Of a DNA stretch of 64,000 bases, positions 46,188-57,038 are shown piece after piece. Position numbers and translations under genes: made by a program. Source of the DNA: Crocinitomicaceae bacterium (GTDB taxonomy: Bacteria > Bacteroidota > Bacteroidia > Flavobacteriales_D > Crocinitomicaceae); the NCBI GenBank assembly GCA_030833845.1, contig JAURGK010000002.1:91273-155272 (forward strand), given 5' to 3'. Below the pieces are notes generated by a model. The model was not told the DNA's origin. It saw only the letters and a program-made list of their open reading frames with translations, and did no database searches. The stretch's first letter is position 1, and every line of letters starts with the position of its first letter.

Positions 46188-47027
46188 ATGCGCAACCTCA
46201 TCGCTTTTTTGCAACGTTTCAGGATCTTTCTTGTATTTGCTGTGTTGCAAATTTTAGCCTTGTTTTGGTATGTTACCTTCCTGAGTTTTCCGCGCAATCA
46301 GTTTCTTACCACAAACAATCAGATTGCCATTCAACTACTCGAATGGGAACACAGCATTACCAAGCATTTTAATTTAAGTGAAAACAACACTAAACTTCAA
46401 TGGGAGAATATATACTGGCGTAAAAGACAACCCCAGTTTATGTATCAATTGTCGAGAAAAAGTTTTAAAATAAACGACACACTCTTCGAACAACAATATA
46501 CTTACATTCCTGCCGAAATTATAAATTCTTCAGTAACCCGTCAAAACAATTATTTTACGATCAATATTGGAGAAGCCCAGGGCATCAAACGCGGCATGGG
46601 AGTCTTTTGCCATGAAGGGGTGGTTGGTATCATACATTATGCCAGTGCTCATTATGCCTTGGTTAAAACAGTACTTACCTCCGATATCAATATCGATGTG
46701 AATATTCACATGAAAAAAACCGACCTACCGGGCTTACTCATTTGGGACGGCAAAGATCCTCGATACGGCATCATTACAGGCATCAACAATGACCTCAAAG
46801 TGAAGCGATGGTCTAAAGTAGAAACACGAGGTGGGTCGGGCATTTTCCCTAAGGGGCTACCCGTTGGAAAAGTAAGCTACACCGAACCTATTGAAGGTCA
46901 GGCTCTTTGGAAAGTTGAAATTCGTTTTGCCGCAGACTACCGTCGCTTGCAACGTGTTTATGTGATCAAGAATCTGCATTTAGCAGAACAAACCAACTTA
47001 GAAGCACGCATCCCCACCGACGACTAA
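46188..47027 (+). CDS. mreC: rod shape-determining protein MreC
   Basis: Single TM N-terminus; IINSSVTRQNNYFTINIGEAQGIKRGMGVFCHEGVVGII; start at MRNLIAFLQRF. Confidence 0.92.
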   Translation: MRNLIAFLQRFRIFLVFAVLQILALFWYVTFLSFPRNQFLTTNNQIAIQLLEWEHSITKHFNLSENNTKLQWENIYWRKRQPQFMYQLSRKSFKINDTLFEQQYTYIPAEIINSSVTRQNNYFTINIGEAQGIKRGMGVFCHEGVVGIIHYASAHYALVKTVLTSDINIDVNIHMKKTDLPGLLIWDGKDPRYGIITGINNDLKVKRWSKVETRGGSGIFPKGLPVGKVSYTEPIEGQALWKVEIRFAADYRRLQRVYVIKNLHLAEQTNLEARIPTDD

Positions 47028-47543
47028 ATGAATATCATATACAAACATATCATCCGCTTTCTGGTTTTTACCTTGCTGCAGGCCTTGGTCTTGAATCAAC
47101 TTAATTTGGGATTTGGCATTCACCTGATGATACAACCGCTATTTATCATGCTACTGCCCTTTGACCTAACGGTGATCGCGCTAATGGGCATTGCCTTCTT
47201 AATGGGAGCATTGATAGATATTTTTTCCAATACCTACGGACTCTATACCTCCTCCTTGGTTTTATTGGCCTACCTGAGGCCAATTGTATTTAAACTTTAT
47301 GGCCCGCGTGAAGGCTATGACCCGCTCAAAGAACCAACAGCCAATGATATGGGCGCAAGTTGGTTTTCATTGGTATTTGGCATATTGCTTGGTCTTCACA
47401 CTTTCTGGTTTTTCTTACTTGAAATTTTTGAAATAGGCCGGCTTGGGTTTATCCTACAGAAAACGATACTAAGCGGTATATTTTCCTTCTTATTTGCCTT
47501 ACTCATACAAAGTTTTATTTTGAACAATAAGCAAAAAAAATGA
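47028..47543 (+). CDS. mreD: rod shape-determining protein MreD
   Basis: Position between mreC and mrdA; TM pattern. Confidence 0.85.
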   Translation: MNIIYKHIIRFLVFTLLQALVLNQLNLGFGIHLMIQPLFIMLLPFDLTVIALMGIAFLMGALIDIFSNTYGLYTSSLVLLAYLRPIVFKLYGPREGYDPLKEPTANDMGASWFSLVFGILLGLHTFWFFLLEIFEIGRLGFILQKTILSGIFSFLFALLIQSFILNNKQKK

Positions 47544-49405
47544 ACCTAGATGCCCGCCGTAATGTCATTTTGGTTTTCATTTTTTTAATGATCAGTATAT
47601 ACCTTGTCAAGTTGTTTTATATGCAGGTCATCGACGACACCTGGACACTTCGTGCCCAGGAAATTGCAGAGAAACGCAAGGTTGTATTCCCTCCAAGAGG
47701 TGTGATTTTTGACCGAAATGGAAAAAAAATCGTAACCAATCAAACTTACTTCAACCTCATGATGGTAGAAGACAGTATTGTAGATCTAGATACAGCTGAA
47801 TTCGCACAATTAATAGGCTGGAACGTAGAGCAAGTGAGAAACCGATTCAAAGAAATTGTTGACGGAGAAGGCACCTACTACAACAAAATCACAAAAAAAC
47901 GCACCCCCAATTACCAAAAAATCAGAGCCTATCCCTTCCTTAAAGAGCTTACGCTCGAGGAAATGTCTAAAATTGCACCTCACCTCACTAAATTCAAAGG
48001 ATTTCATTACGAAGCCACCAGTGCACGCAATTACCCGTACAAAAGTGCTGCCAATATTTTAGGTTATTTGTCAGAGGTTTACCGCGAAGAAATTGATGCC
48101 GATCCATTCTACAAGCCAGGCAATAACATTGGCAGGGCTGGGATTGAACGTTTCTATGAAAAAGAATTGCGGGGTGTCAAAGGAATCAAATATGTTGTTA
48201 CTTCTGCACTGAACAACGCCATTGAATCATATGCCAATGGCAAATACGATACCGTGGCGCGCCAAGCCGACCCCTTGCTTATGGGTATGGACATCGAGTT
48301 GCAAACCTATGGCGAGAAGCTCATGCAAAATAAAAAAGGTTGTATTGTAGCCATTGAGCCTGCTAGTGGTGAAATATTAAGCATGGTTTCAGCACCTTCT
48401 TATGATCCAAACTTACTTGTGGGCCGAAGAAATATTGGAATGAACTACCCAAAACTTGTCAAGGATCCAAACCTGCCTTTATTCCCGCGACCACTCCAAG
48501 CAGAGTATCCTCCGGGTTCAATTTTTAAGCTTGTACAAAGCCTCATTGCGATGCAAGAAGGGGTGATTACTGCCAATACTGGTTTTCCCTGTGATAAAGA
48601 CTTAGTTGGCTGCCACAACCACCCATCTGCACGCAATATTGCTGAGGCTATTCAATATTCATGTAATCCTTATTACTACATGGCCGTCCGTAGGTTGATT
48701 CAACAAGGTGTCAAAAGAAACACCAATGCCGATGCCGAATACGGTTTACAAAAATGGTACAAGTACATTCGTAGTTTTGGTCTGGGCGATGTGTTTGACA
48801 CCGACGTGAGTGGGCAACGCCCCGGGCTTATTCCCAACCCCGCATTTTATGACAAATGGTATGGTCATCATGCTTGGGCATTTTCAACCATACGTTCTAT
48901 TTCAATTGGGCAAGGTGAGGTGAAGTTGACTCCACTACAGATGGCCAATATAGTAGCCATTATTGCCAACAAAGGGTGGTATTACACTCCGCATTTTGTG
49001 CGGTCTATAGGCAACAATGGTTCACTTAAGACTTTTCAAAAAAAGCACTGGACCATGATCAACTACAAGCACTTTGATCCGGTGATTGAAGGGATGCGCA
49101 GGGTGGTTAATGAACCTGGTGGTACCGGTAAAATGGCACAATTATCAGATGTCTTGGTTTGTGGTAAAACAGGCACCGTCCAAAACCCACATGGAGAAGA
49201 TCACTCTGTATTTTTTGCCTTCGCTCCTATGAAAAACCCTAAAATTGCAGTTGCCGTATTTGTAGAAAATGCGGGTTGGGGTGGTACATGGGCGGCGCCG
49301 ATTGCCTCTTTGATTATTGAAAAATACCTCAAAGGAAAAGTTTCCGACCTCGATAAAGAAAAGCGAATACTTGAGGCACAAATTGCCTACAAAAAAACCA
49401 ACTAA
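47540..49405 (+). CDS. mrdA: penicillin-binding protein 2
   Basis: PPRGVIFDRNGKKIVTN, YPPGSIFKLVQSLIA (SxxK), VCGKTGTVQNPHGEDHSVFFAFAP. Confidence 0.95.
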   Translation: MNLDARRNVILVFIFLMISIYLVKLFYMQVIDDTWTLRAQEIAEKRKVVFPPRGVIFDRNGKKIVTNQTYFNLMMVEDSIVDLDTAEFAQLIGWNVEQVRNRFKEIVDGEGTYYNKITKKRTPNYQKIRAYPFLKELTLEEMSKIAPHLTKFKGFHYEATSARNYPYKSAANILGYLSEVYREEIDADPFYKPGNNIGRAGIERFYEKELRGVKGIKYVVTSALNNAIESYANGKYDTVARQADPLLMGMDIELQTYGEKLMQNKKGCIVAIEPASGEILSMVSAPSYDPNLLVGRRNIGMNYPKLVKDPNLPLFPRPLQAEYPPGSIFKLVQSLIAMQEGVITANTGFPCDKDLVGCHNHPSARNIAEAIQYSCNPYYYMAVRRLIQQGVKRNTNADAEYGLQKWYKYIRSFGLGDVFDTDVSGQRPGLIPNPAFYDKWYGHHAWAFSTIRSISIGQGEVKLTPLQMANIVAIIANKGWYYTPHFVRSIGNNGSLKTFQKKHWTMINYKHFDPVIEGMRRVVNEPGGTGKMAQLSDVLVCGKTGTVQNPHGEDHSVFFAFAPMKNPKIAVAVFVENAGWGGTWAAPIASLIIEKYLKGKVSDLDKEKRILEAQIAYKKTN

Positions 49406-50805
49406 TGCGCAAACAAGAAAGCCTAACTCAATACCTAGATTGGCCCTTATTTGGCGCGTTGATTATCATGTTAATCATGGGCTTGGCAACAGTTTATTCT
49501 GTCGCTTTTAACGAGGACGCACCATCGATATTCAATTTTTCTGAAAAATATGGTCGGCAGCTTTTTTGGATCCTATTTTCCTTGTTCCTTGGCTTATTGG
49601 TATTCTTAATTGATTCAGATATCTACAGGCGATTTGCCATACCCATTTATTTATCCACCTTGTTTTTATTGGTCGTGGTGCTTTTTATGCCTGCTGTGCA
49701 TGGTGCGCATGCCTGGATAGGCATTGGCTCCTTTGGTGTACAACCTGCTGAATTTGCCAAAATTTCCACTGCCCTGTTGTTAGCTAAATACATCAGCGGA
49801 CTCACAGTAAAGCAGCAAAACACACGTACAGTTCTAACAGCTAGTAGTATTTTGCTCATCCCAATGGGCCTTATTTTATTACAGCCCGATGCCGGTACCT
49901 TTGTGGTGTTTACGTCATTTTTATTTGTCATGTACCGAGAAGGGCTCACTTTTGACCCCATTCTTTTGAACATCGTCAATTCCATACCGGGGGTGCGTTA
50001 TAAAGAAACATGGGTTGGCTCTCACTTTATTCCTATTCTGTTTGCCTTATTATTTCTTAGTGTCATCACCTTACTGCTCAAGAGTGTGAGTATTGACCTT
50101 GCCATTTTTGGAACCGGCATCACTTTGAATGGTTTTTTACTGGTTTTTACTGGCTTAATCAGTATTTACTTGATTTCTTGGTTATTACTTCAGAGGTTGA
50201 CAACTCGTCGAGATCGGTCTAGGATGATGGTGGTGCTTACACTAGGGCTCGTCCTTGCAGGAAGCCTGAGCCTTGCTGTAGACAAAGGATTCGATATGTT
50301 GCGCAAACACCAAAAAGACCGCATTGAGCTGTTTTTAGGCCTCCGAGAAGATCCAAACGGTGATGACTACAATAGAAACCGAGCTATGGCCGCCGTTGGT
50401 TCAGGTGGTTTTATGGGGAAAGGTTATGGCAAAGCTTCTGTTTCGAGTGTAAGATCGAATCATGTGCCCGAAAGCGAAACAGACTTTATCTTCTGCCCTT
50501 TTGCAGAAGAATGGGGTTTTGTTGGCGTTTTGGTTTTGTTTTTCTTGTATTTTTTTATGCTATTTCGCATCATTGTGATCGCCGAAAGACAACGAGCTGC
50601 ATTTAATCGGGTCTACGCTTATTGCGTTGCAATGATCTTGTTTTATCATTTTGCCATCAATATCGGTATGAACATCGGTTTTGCGCCAGTTATTGGCATT
50701 CCATTGCCTTTTTTTAGCTACGGAGGATCTTCAATGATGTCATTTAGCGTAATGATGTTCATACTTCTCAAGCTCGATGCACAACGCAAGGATGTACTAC
50801 GATAA
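49405..50805 (+). CDS. rodA: rod shape-determining protein RodA (SEDS)
   Basis: VHGAHAWIGIGSFGVQPAEFAKISTAL; HVPESETDFIFCPFAEEWGFVG; GIPLPFFSYGGSSMMSF. Confidence 0.95.
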   Translation: MRKQESLTQYLDWPLFGALIIMLIMGLATVYSVAFNEDAPSIFNFSEKYGRQLFWILFSLFLGLLVFLIDSDIYRRFAIPIYLSTLFLLVVVLFMPAVHGAHAWIGIGSFGVQPAEFAKISTALLLAKYISGLTVKQQNTRTVLTASSILLIPMGLILLQPDAGTFVVFTSFLFVMYREGLTFDPILLNIVNSIPGVRYKETWVGSHFIPILFALLFLSVITLLLKSVSIDLAIFGTGITLNGFLLVFTGLISIYLISWLLLQRLTTRRDRSRMMVVLTLGLVLAGSLSLAVDKGFDMLRKHQKDRIELFLGLREDPNGDDYNRNRAMAAVGSGGFMGKGYGKASVSSVRSNHVPESETDFIFCPFAEEWGFVGVLVLFFLYFFMLFRIIVIAERQRAAFNRVYAYCVAMILFYHFAINIGMNIGFAPVIGIPLPFFSYGGSSMMSFSVMMFILLKLDAQRKDVLR

Positions 50806-50828
50806 AAATTACTAGTTACTTTTATTCT

Positions 50829-53336
50829 ATGAAAAGAAACGCAACTCAACTAACTGACACCGAACAAAAGAAATTGACTCGTTTGTTCTGGATTTTTGCT
50901 CTGCTGCCTTTCTTTATGGTAGCTGGATTATTATTGCTTCAATCCGAAGACGATTTGCCCCCTGTTTCGATGCTCGACAATCCTCCTGAATTACAGGCCT
51001 CGCTCATTTTGGCAAAAAAGAATGTGAAAGAGGATACAGTTATTGGCAGATTTTGGCAAGTCAACCGTACTAGTGTCAAGTACCGAGAGATCTCTCCATT
51101 TGTCACAGATGCACTTATCAGCACCGAAGATGAGCGATTCTTAAAGCATGCAGGTGTGGATTTCAGAGGGTTGGCGCGCTCTTTTGCTTCATTAGGGAAA
51201 AGTGGTGGGGCATCTACCATCCCGCAGCAATTGGCAAAGTTGTTATTTACTCTTCAACAAAGGCAGCGCGAAGAAATTGCCAGAGCCAGTGGTGAAAGAA
51301 TAGAATTGCCCTATGTAGGAGGGATTCTTGGGAAATTCAGAAGAGTCAATGAAAAAGCAAGAGAGAACATCATTGCTAAGCGCTTAGAAGAGCGATTTAC
51401 AAAAGAGGAAATCATTACAATGTATCTCAATCAATTTGATTTCTTATATAATGCAGTTGGAATAGAAAATGCAGCTCAAGTATACTTCAATAAGCGGCCA
51501 AAGGATTTAAGTAAAGCCGAAGCAGCTACCCTCGTGGGTCTTTGTAAAAATCCAACCATTTACAACCCCTACACCTATCAAATACGAAATTACCGTGCGC
51601 GAATTGCCGAGTCCAAAGGAATTCGTGCTAGTGAGGTTTCAAATGAAGATATTCTTGCTGCACGTTCAAAAGATTCAAGTACCGCACATGCAAGACGAAA
51701 CCAAGTGTTATTTCAGTGGCTACGCAATTCAGAAAAGAAAAATGAAGCACTGCGCACAACCATTACACGCGAGGAGTACGATAAATTGATTCAACAACCC
51801 ATAATTGTACATTACCGCTCCTTAGACCACAAAGAAGGCATGGCACCCTATTTTAGAAAGGAATTAAGAACCGAAGTGCAATCCATACTGCTTTCCAAAA
51901 AAGCAGATGGCTCTTTTAAATATCTCCGCGAAGATGGCAACCCTTATGATATTGATGTCGATGGGCTCAAAATCTACACTACCCTGAATCCAACGCTCCA
52001 ACGCTACGCCGAACAAGCGGTTGAAAGACATATCTACCAAGAACTCCAACCTCAATTCGACATCAATAACAAAGGGCTTAAAAATTATCCTTTTTCGAAT
52101 AGCATCAAGCCTGAAGTGGTCAATCAAATCATGAGTTCTGCGCGTAAGAACTCGGATCGCTACAAGAAGTTGGCCGCCCTTGGCAAGTCAGAAGAAGAAA
52201 TCAATCAAGACTTCAACACCCCTGTTGAAATGACTGTTTTTAGCCTCAAAGGGGAGCGAGATACCGTCATGAGCCCCAATGATTCTATACGGTACTACAA
52301 AGCTTTTTTACATGCCGGATTGGTGTCTATCGATCCGAGAACTGGCTTTGTAAAGGCTTGGGTAGGCGGCATCAATTTCAAACATTTCGGTTATGACCAT
52401 GTCCGTCAAGGAAAGCGTCAGGTAGGATCTACGATTAAACCTTTTGTATATGCAGCTGCCTTATCTATGAAGGTTGTCAATCCATGTACGAGTTTCTCTC
52501 CGGATGAATATTGCCTTAAACTTGTAGACCCCAATACAAACAAGCAGGTAGGAAAGTATTGCCCAGCAGGTCCTGCCGCTGGCAATGTGAGAGATGGTCT
52601 GGCAATATCATCAAATAAAGTTACAGTAGCTGTGATGGGACGTATGGGGACTTTCAATCCGGTTCAAAAATCTGGAGGGCCTTTTCAAATTGACAAACTT
52701 CTTAGAAAAATGGAAATTGATCTGAGCCCCAACGATATCGTTCCTTCGATGTGTTTGGGGAGTATGGATCTTTCACTCTTACAAATGGTTGCCGCACAAT
52801 GTGTGTTCCCAAACAATGGAATTTACATTCGACCAACCTTTATTGAACGCATTACCGACCGCAACGGCAAAGTGATTTACAGCGCTACAGAGCATAGAGA
52901 GCAAGCGCTCAATTCAACTGTAGCTTTTGAGATGCTTCAACTGATGAAGGGCGTGATCAACCATGGCACAGGTGGAAGCCTCAGAGGTGGGAGAAGTTGG
53001 GGTGGCATTACGGCACCAACAGCCGGCAAAACCGGGACCACACAAAATAACTCTGATGGTTGGTTCATGGGCATTACGCCTGAATTGGTAACCGGAGTTT
53101 GGGTAGGCGCCGAAGATCGTGCGGTCCGATTTAAAACCATGACCTGGGGCCAAGGTGGGCGCATGGCGTTGCCCATTTATGGTTATTTTATGCAAAAAGT
53201 TTACAGAGATCCTGGCATTGGGCTTTCGACCCGAGATTTTGACCCTCCGTCAGATTATGACCCCTCGGTTTATGATTGTGCTACCGCACCAGAACCCGAA
53301 TCTGTAGATGACTCAGAACTTCCATTCCAATTTTAA
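50829..53336 (+). CDS. class A penicillin-binding protein (transglycosylase/transpeptidase)
   Basis: [78 protein letters not shown]. Confidence 0.95.
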   Translation: MKRNATQLTDTEQKKLTRLFWIFALLPFFMVAGLLLLQSEDDLPPVSMLDNPPELQASLILAKKNVKEDTVIGRFWQVNRTSVKYREISPFVTDALISTEDERFLKHAGVDFRGLARSFASLGKSGGASTIPQQLAKLLFTLQQRQREEIARASGERIELPYVGGILGKFRRVNEKARENIIAKRLEERFTKEEIITMYLNQFDFLYNAVGIENAAQVYFNKRPKDLSKAEAATLVGLCKNPTIYNPYTYQIRNYRARIAESKGIRASEVSNEDILAARSKDSSTAHARRNQVLFQWLRNSEKKNEALRTTITREEYDKLIQQPIIVHYRSLDHKEGMAPYFRKELRTEVQSILLSKKADGSFKYLREDGNPYDIDVDGLKIYTTLNPTLQRYAEQAVERHIYQELQPQFDINNKGLKNYPFSNSIKPEVVNQIMSSARKNSDRYKKLAALGKSEEEINQDFNTPVEMTVFSLKGERDTVMSPNDSIRYYKAFLHAGLVSIDPRTGFVKAWVGGINFKHFGYDHVRQGKRQVGSTIKPFVYAAALSMKVVNPCTSFSPDEYCLKLVDPNTNKQVGKYCPAGPAAGNVRDGLAISSNKVTVAVMGRMGTFNPVQKSGGPFQIDKLLRKMEIDLSPNDIVPSMCLGSMDLSLLQMVAAQCVFPNNGIYIRPTFIERITDRNGKVIYSATEHREQALNSTVAFEMLQLMKGVINHGTGGSLRGGRSWGGITAPTAGKTGTTQNNSDGWFMGITPELVTGVWVGAEDRAVRFKTMTWGQGGRMALPIYGYFMQKVYRDPGIGLSTRDFDPPSDYDPSVYDCATAPEPESVDDSELPFQF

Positions 53337-53340
53337 CTCC

Positions 53341-54036
53341 ATGAATAAAGTAGTAAACAATCCAAAAACAGCCCTAGAAGGCATACAAGATGGTATGACC
53401 CTCATGGTGGGTGGTTTTGGGCTCTGTGGCATACCTGAAAATTCTATCGCACAGTTGGTAAAAATGGGCGTAAAAAACCTGACTTGTATTTCCAACAATG
53501 CCGGTGTAGATGACTTTGGCCTAGGGCTCTTATTACAAGGCAAGCAAGTCAGAAAAATGATCAGTTCGTATGTTGGTGAAAACGATGAGTTTGAGCGCCA
53601 AATGCTTTCTGGCGAGCTAGAAGTAGACCTTATTCCACAAGGCTCATTGGCCGAACGCTGCCGAGCTGGCGGCGCAGGGATTCCAGCATTTTTTACCCCT
53701 GCGGGCTACGGCACCGAAGTAGCTCAAGGCAAAGAAGTACGTATTTTTAATGGCAAACCACATATTTTGGAAAGTGCACTTACTGCAGATTTTGCCATTG
53801 TAAAAGCATGGAAAGGAGATACCGAAGGTAACCTCATCTACAAGGCTACGGCCAGAAACTTCAACCCCATGATGGCGATGGCAGGCAAAATTACCATTGC
53901 TGAAGTAGAAGAATTAGTGCCCGCTGGCACCTTAGATCCCAATCAAATTCATACCCCTGGAATTTTTGTTCAAAGGATTTTTCAGGGCGAAAAATTTGAA
54001 AAACGCATAGAACAACGAACCGTTCGCTCCAAATAA
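53341..54036 (+). CDS. scoA: 3-oxoacid CoA-transferase subunit A
   Basis: [49 protein letters not shown]; start reset to 53341. Confidence 0.93.
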   Translation: MNKVVNNPKTALEGIQDGMTLMVGGFGLCGIPENSIAQLVKMGVKNLTCISNNAGVDDFGLGLLLQGKQVRKMISSYVGENDEFERQMLSGELEVDLIPQGSLAERCRAGGAGIPAFFTPAGYGTEVAQGKEVRIFNGKPHILESALTADFAIVKAWKGDTEGNLIYKATARNFNPMMAMAGKITIAEVEELVPAGTLDPNQIHTPGIFVQRIFQGEKFEKRIEQRTVRSK

Positions 54037-54043
54037 TCACCTT

Positions 54044-54700
54044 ATGGCACTAGATAAAAATGGCATCGCCAAACGCATTGCACAAGAACTCAAAGATGGC
54101 TGGTATGTAAATTTAGGAATTGGCATTCCAACACTTGTTGCCAATTATATTCCCGAGGGTATTGAAGTAGAATTTCAGTCTGAAAATGGAATTTTGGGTA
54201 TGGGGCCATTCCCTTTTGATGGTGAAGAAGATCCAGACCTCATCAATGCAGGCAAACAAACCATTACAGTACGCAATGGCGCCTCGTTTTTTGACTCAGC
54301 AACTTCTTTTGCTATGATCCGCGGGCAGCATGTCCAATTGACTGTTTTAGGCGCCATGGAAGTTTCGCAAAATGGAGATATTGCCAATTGGAAGATTCCT
54401 GGCAAAATGGTCAAAGGGATGGGAGGTGCCATGGATTTGGTAGCCTCTGCTGAGAATATCATAGTTGCAATGATGCATAGCAATAAAGCCGGCGAATCAA
54501 AAATTCTAAAAAACTGTACACTTCCTTTGACCGGTGTGGGCTGCGTTAAAAAAGTAGTTACCGAACTAGCCGTACTAGAGATTAATGAAGGAAAATTTCA
54601 CTTGCTCGAAAGAGCACCTGGGGTATCTGTAGAAGAAATCATTTCCAAGACTGAAGGAGAATTGATTGTACCCAACTTTGTTCCAGAAATGCAAATTTAA
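54044..54700 (+). CDS. scoB: 3-oxoacid CoA-transferase subunit B
   Basis: YVNLGIGIPTLVANYIPEGIEVEFQSENGILGMGPFP; GGAMDLVASAENIIVAMMH. Confidence 0.93.
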   Translation: MALDKNGIAKRIAQELKDGWYVNLGIGIPTLVANYIPEGIEVEFQSENGILGMGPFPFDGEEDPDLINAGKQTITVRNGASFFDSATSFAMIRGQHVQLTVLGAMEVSQNGDIANWKIPGKMVKGMGGAMDLVASAENIIVAMMHSNKAGESKILKNCTLPLTGVGCVKKVVTELAVLEINEGKFHLLERAPGVSVEEIISKTEGELIVPNFVPEMQI

Positions 54701-55507
54701 TTGACAAAGCTCCCTATGGCATATCAGTTGGCAATAAAGGCTGCAATTGAAGCAAGCAAGGCCATCATGGATGTCTACAAAAGTGATTTTAAAACTCAAG
54801 ACAAACAAGACGGCTCGCCCCTGACCCAAGCAGACCTGGCATCAAGTCAACAAATTGAGGAAATTTTAATGCCGCTAGGTTTTCCAATCACGGGAGAAGA
54901 AAGCCCAAAAGCGCCATTTGGCGAACGCCAACAATGGCAAAAATCTTGGTGCGTCGACCCTTTGGACGGCACCAAGGAATTCATCAAACGCAACGGCGAA
55001 TTTGCTGTGAATATTGCACTTATTGAAAACAATAAGGCAGTCTTTGGCCTCATTGCCTCGCCAGTCAATGAAGAGATGCTCATCGGATCAAAAGAAACTG
55101 GTGTTTATATTTTTGATTTCAAGAATTTTGAGAATCCTCCATATTGGAAAAAAATATTACCCCCAACCCATTGCAATTCCCCACTTGTGATGGCCTGTTC
55201 GAGAAGCCATCATAGCGGGCCGGTGTTGCAACTCATTCACCAACTACAAGAAAACGGACATCCGATTGAATTTATCAAAAAAGGTTCAGCGCTAAAATTC
55301 TTTGATTTAGCCTTAGGAAAGGCTGATATTTACCCGCGTTTTGCCCCAACCATGGAATGGGATATAGCGGCAGGTCAGGCTATATTGGAAGCCCTAGGTG
55401 GTGAGGTTGTTCATGCGCAAACACAAGAGCCACTGCGCTATAATAAAGCCAACTTGGTCAACCCTTACTTTATAGCCAAAACAGCCCCACTCATCAGAAA
55501 CCATTAA
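54701..55507 (+). CDS. cysQ: 3'(2'),5'-bisphosphate nucleotidase CysQ (inositol monophosphatase family)
   Basis: GSPLTQADLASSQQI, WCVDPLDGTKEFIKRNGEFAVNIALIE, MEWDIAAGQAILEALGGEV; non-ATG start or ATG at 54716. Confidence 0.92.
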   Translation: MTKLPMAYQLAIKAAIEASKAIMDVYKSDFKTQDKQDGSPLTQADLASSQQIEEILMPLGFPITGEESPKAPFGERQQWQKSWCVDPLDGTKEFIKRNGEFAVNIALIENNKAVFGLIASPVNEEMLIGSKETGVYIFDFKNFENPPYWKKILPPTHCNSPLVMACSRSHHSGPVLQLIHQLQENGHPIEFIKKGSALKFFDLALGKADIYPRFAPTMEWDIAAGQAILEALGGEVVHAQTQEPLRYNKANLVNPYFIAKTAPLIRNH

Positions 55508-55893
55508 TTAAAATCGGCCTCTTGAATTTCAAATAGGTAATTGTGCGTCGCCACAGCACGATCTTCGTCAATAGAAGGCTGCCAATTATTGAAATCCTTA
55601 TAGTCTTTTTTGAGGGTATCCCCTTGTGCATTGACTACCAATAAATCGTCACCGAAAAAATCTACAGGTGAAAAGTAAGTCAAGTCTTTGCCAAATTTTG
55701 ACCACATTGCGATATTTTTCTCTTCACCGACTAGGATCGTATCTTGAATAGCCCAATTATGTACTAAATCATGACCATTCACCACAATGGGTGAATCAGA
55801 TACATTTTTAAATTGAAAATAGACATAGGTGTTTTTCTCACAAGCAACAAGAAGAAAAACTGAACTTAGGATCAGAATAATTTTATGCATCAT
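55504..55893 (-). CDS. hypothetical lipoprotein
   Basis: Signal peptide with LVAC lipobox. Confidence 0.6.
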   Translation of the reverse strand: MMHKIILILSSVFLLVACEKNTYVYFQFKNVSDSPIVVNGHDLVHNWAIQDTILVGEEKNIAMWSKFGKDLTYFSPVDFFGDDLLVVNAQGDTLKKDYKDFNNWQPSIDEDRAVATHNYLFEIQEADFN

Positions 55894-55894
55894 A

Positions 55895-56188
55895 TTAACG
55901 TTTTGCTAAGCAATCAATTTCAACAATAGGGCCCACCATGCAAATACTCATGACATTTTGCACTTCGTGGTACTTGACCCAAACTTTCATGCCATCAACG
56001 GGTGTAATATCAAAACCATTCAAGTTTGTGGGTTCCAATACTTCGCCAGATTGCAGCTTAATAACCAAACCGCATCCATCAAGGCCCGTATAATCCTCTA
56101 TGGTGGCAGCCTGTGCATTTTCACATGAAGTGCGCTCACAGGAGCTAAGTGCTAAGATTGAAATAAAAACGTAAAATATTACTTTCAT
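55895..56188 (-). CDS. hypothetical lipoprotein
   Basis: Signal peptide with LSSC lipobox; DGCGLVIKLQSGEVLEP region. Confidence 0.65.
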   Translation of the reverse strand: MKVIFYVFISILALSSCERTSCENAQAATIEDYTGLDGCGLVIKLQSGEVLEPTNLNGFDITPVDGMKVWVKYHEVQNVMSICMVGPIVEIDCLAKR

Positions 56189-56191
56189 ATG

Positions 56192-56674
56192 TTAATGATA
56201 ATAAGGGAAAATAAATTCCATGAGTTCAAACAGCCAATCTACAACCAATATAGGAAGTAGAGGCCAAAACAATTGGTATTTCTTGTTTACAAAAGCAAAA
56301 ATTATACCAACAAATAGCAAAGGTAAGAAGAGGCACCCTAATATAAAAACTCCTGGAAAATGACTCGCTTGAAAAATCCTAAATAGCGCATAGAGTAATA
56401 TGGATCCTCCAACTAGAAGAGAGCTTTGGGATTCCTTTTTAAAAAGTATGATCAATGCTTGAATGAAGAAAGCCGTTATCAATATAAGCTCTAAGTAATG
56501 CCAAAAAACCGAGCCAGAACCAATGCCAAAACTAAATGTGCAACCAATAAGCAATTCAATGGTAAATAAGCCCATGAACCAAAGGGGCAGGCCCTTATTT
56601 TTGTCTCGTGTAAAAAACAAAATAAAGGCAATCAATAAAGCTAGGCCTCCAATATATATTTGTGGGAACAACAT
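56192..56674 (-). CDS. hypothetical integral membrane protein
   Basis: Multiple TM segments, compact same-strand gene string. Confidence 0.6.
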   Translation of the reverse strand: MLFPQIYIGGLALLIAFILFFTRDKNKGLPLWFMGLFTIELLIGCTFSFGIGSGSVFWHYLELILITAFFIQALIILFKKESQSSLLVGGSILLYALFRIFQASHFPGVFILGCLFLPLLFVGIIFAFVNKKYQLFWPLLPILVVDWLFELMEFIFPYYH

Positions 56675-56676
56675 GG

Positions 56677-56949
56677 TTAGCTACCGGCAAATGGGGTATC
56701 AAAGATGCCTACGGCTAATTCTAGCCAAACAAGAAGCATTACCAGGCCTAAAATAAGTATCCAAATTAATTTTTTACCCGCTGCATATTTATTTATGACT
56801 TCTATACCTGTAAAGATGATGATTAGAAAAATCGATGCGATAAGATAGTCAAATCCACTCCAATTTACCTCATTGCTTAGTAAAGTACCTGCAAATGGAA
56901 TGAGTAACAATCCAAATAGGATAATGGCGTATTTTACGAATTTTTGCAT
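56677..56949 (-). CDS. hypothetical small membrane protein
   Basis: 90-aa ORF with three predicted TM segments. Confidence 0.55.
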   Translation of the reverse strand: MQKFVKYAIILFGLLLIPFAGTLLSNEVNWSGFDYLIASIFLIIIFTGIEVINKYAAGKKLIWILILGLVMLLVWLELAVGIFDTPFAGS

Positions 56950-57038
56950 AACTCAACTATTTATCGGTTCATAAAAACATAACGGCCTGTTTTGTAATAT
57001 ATTCTATGGCTTAACTAAATCATTTACAGAGATTGTTA

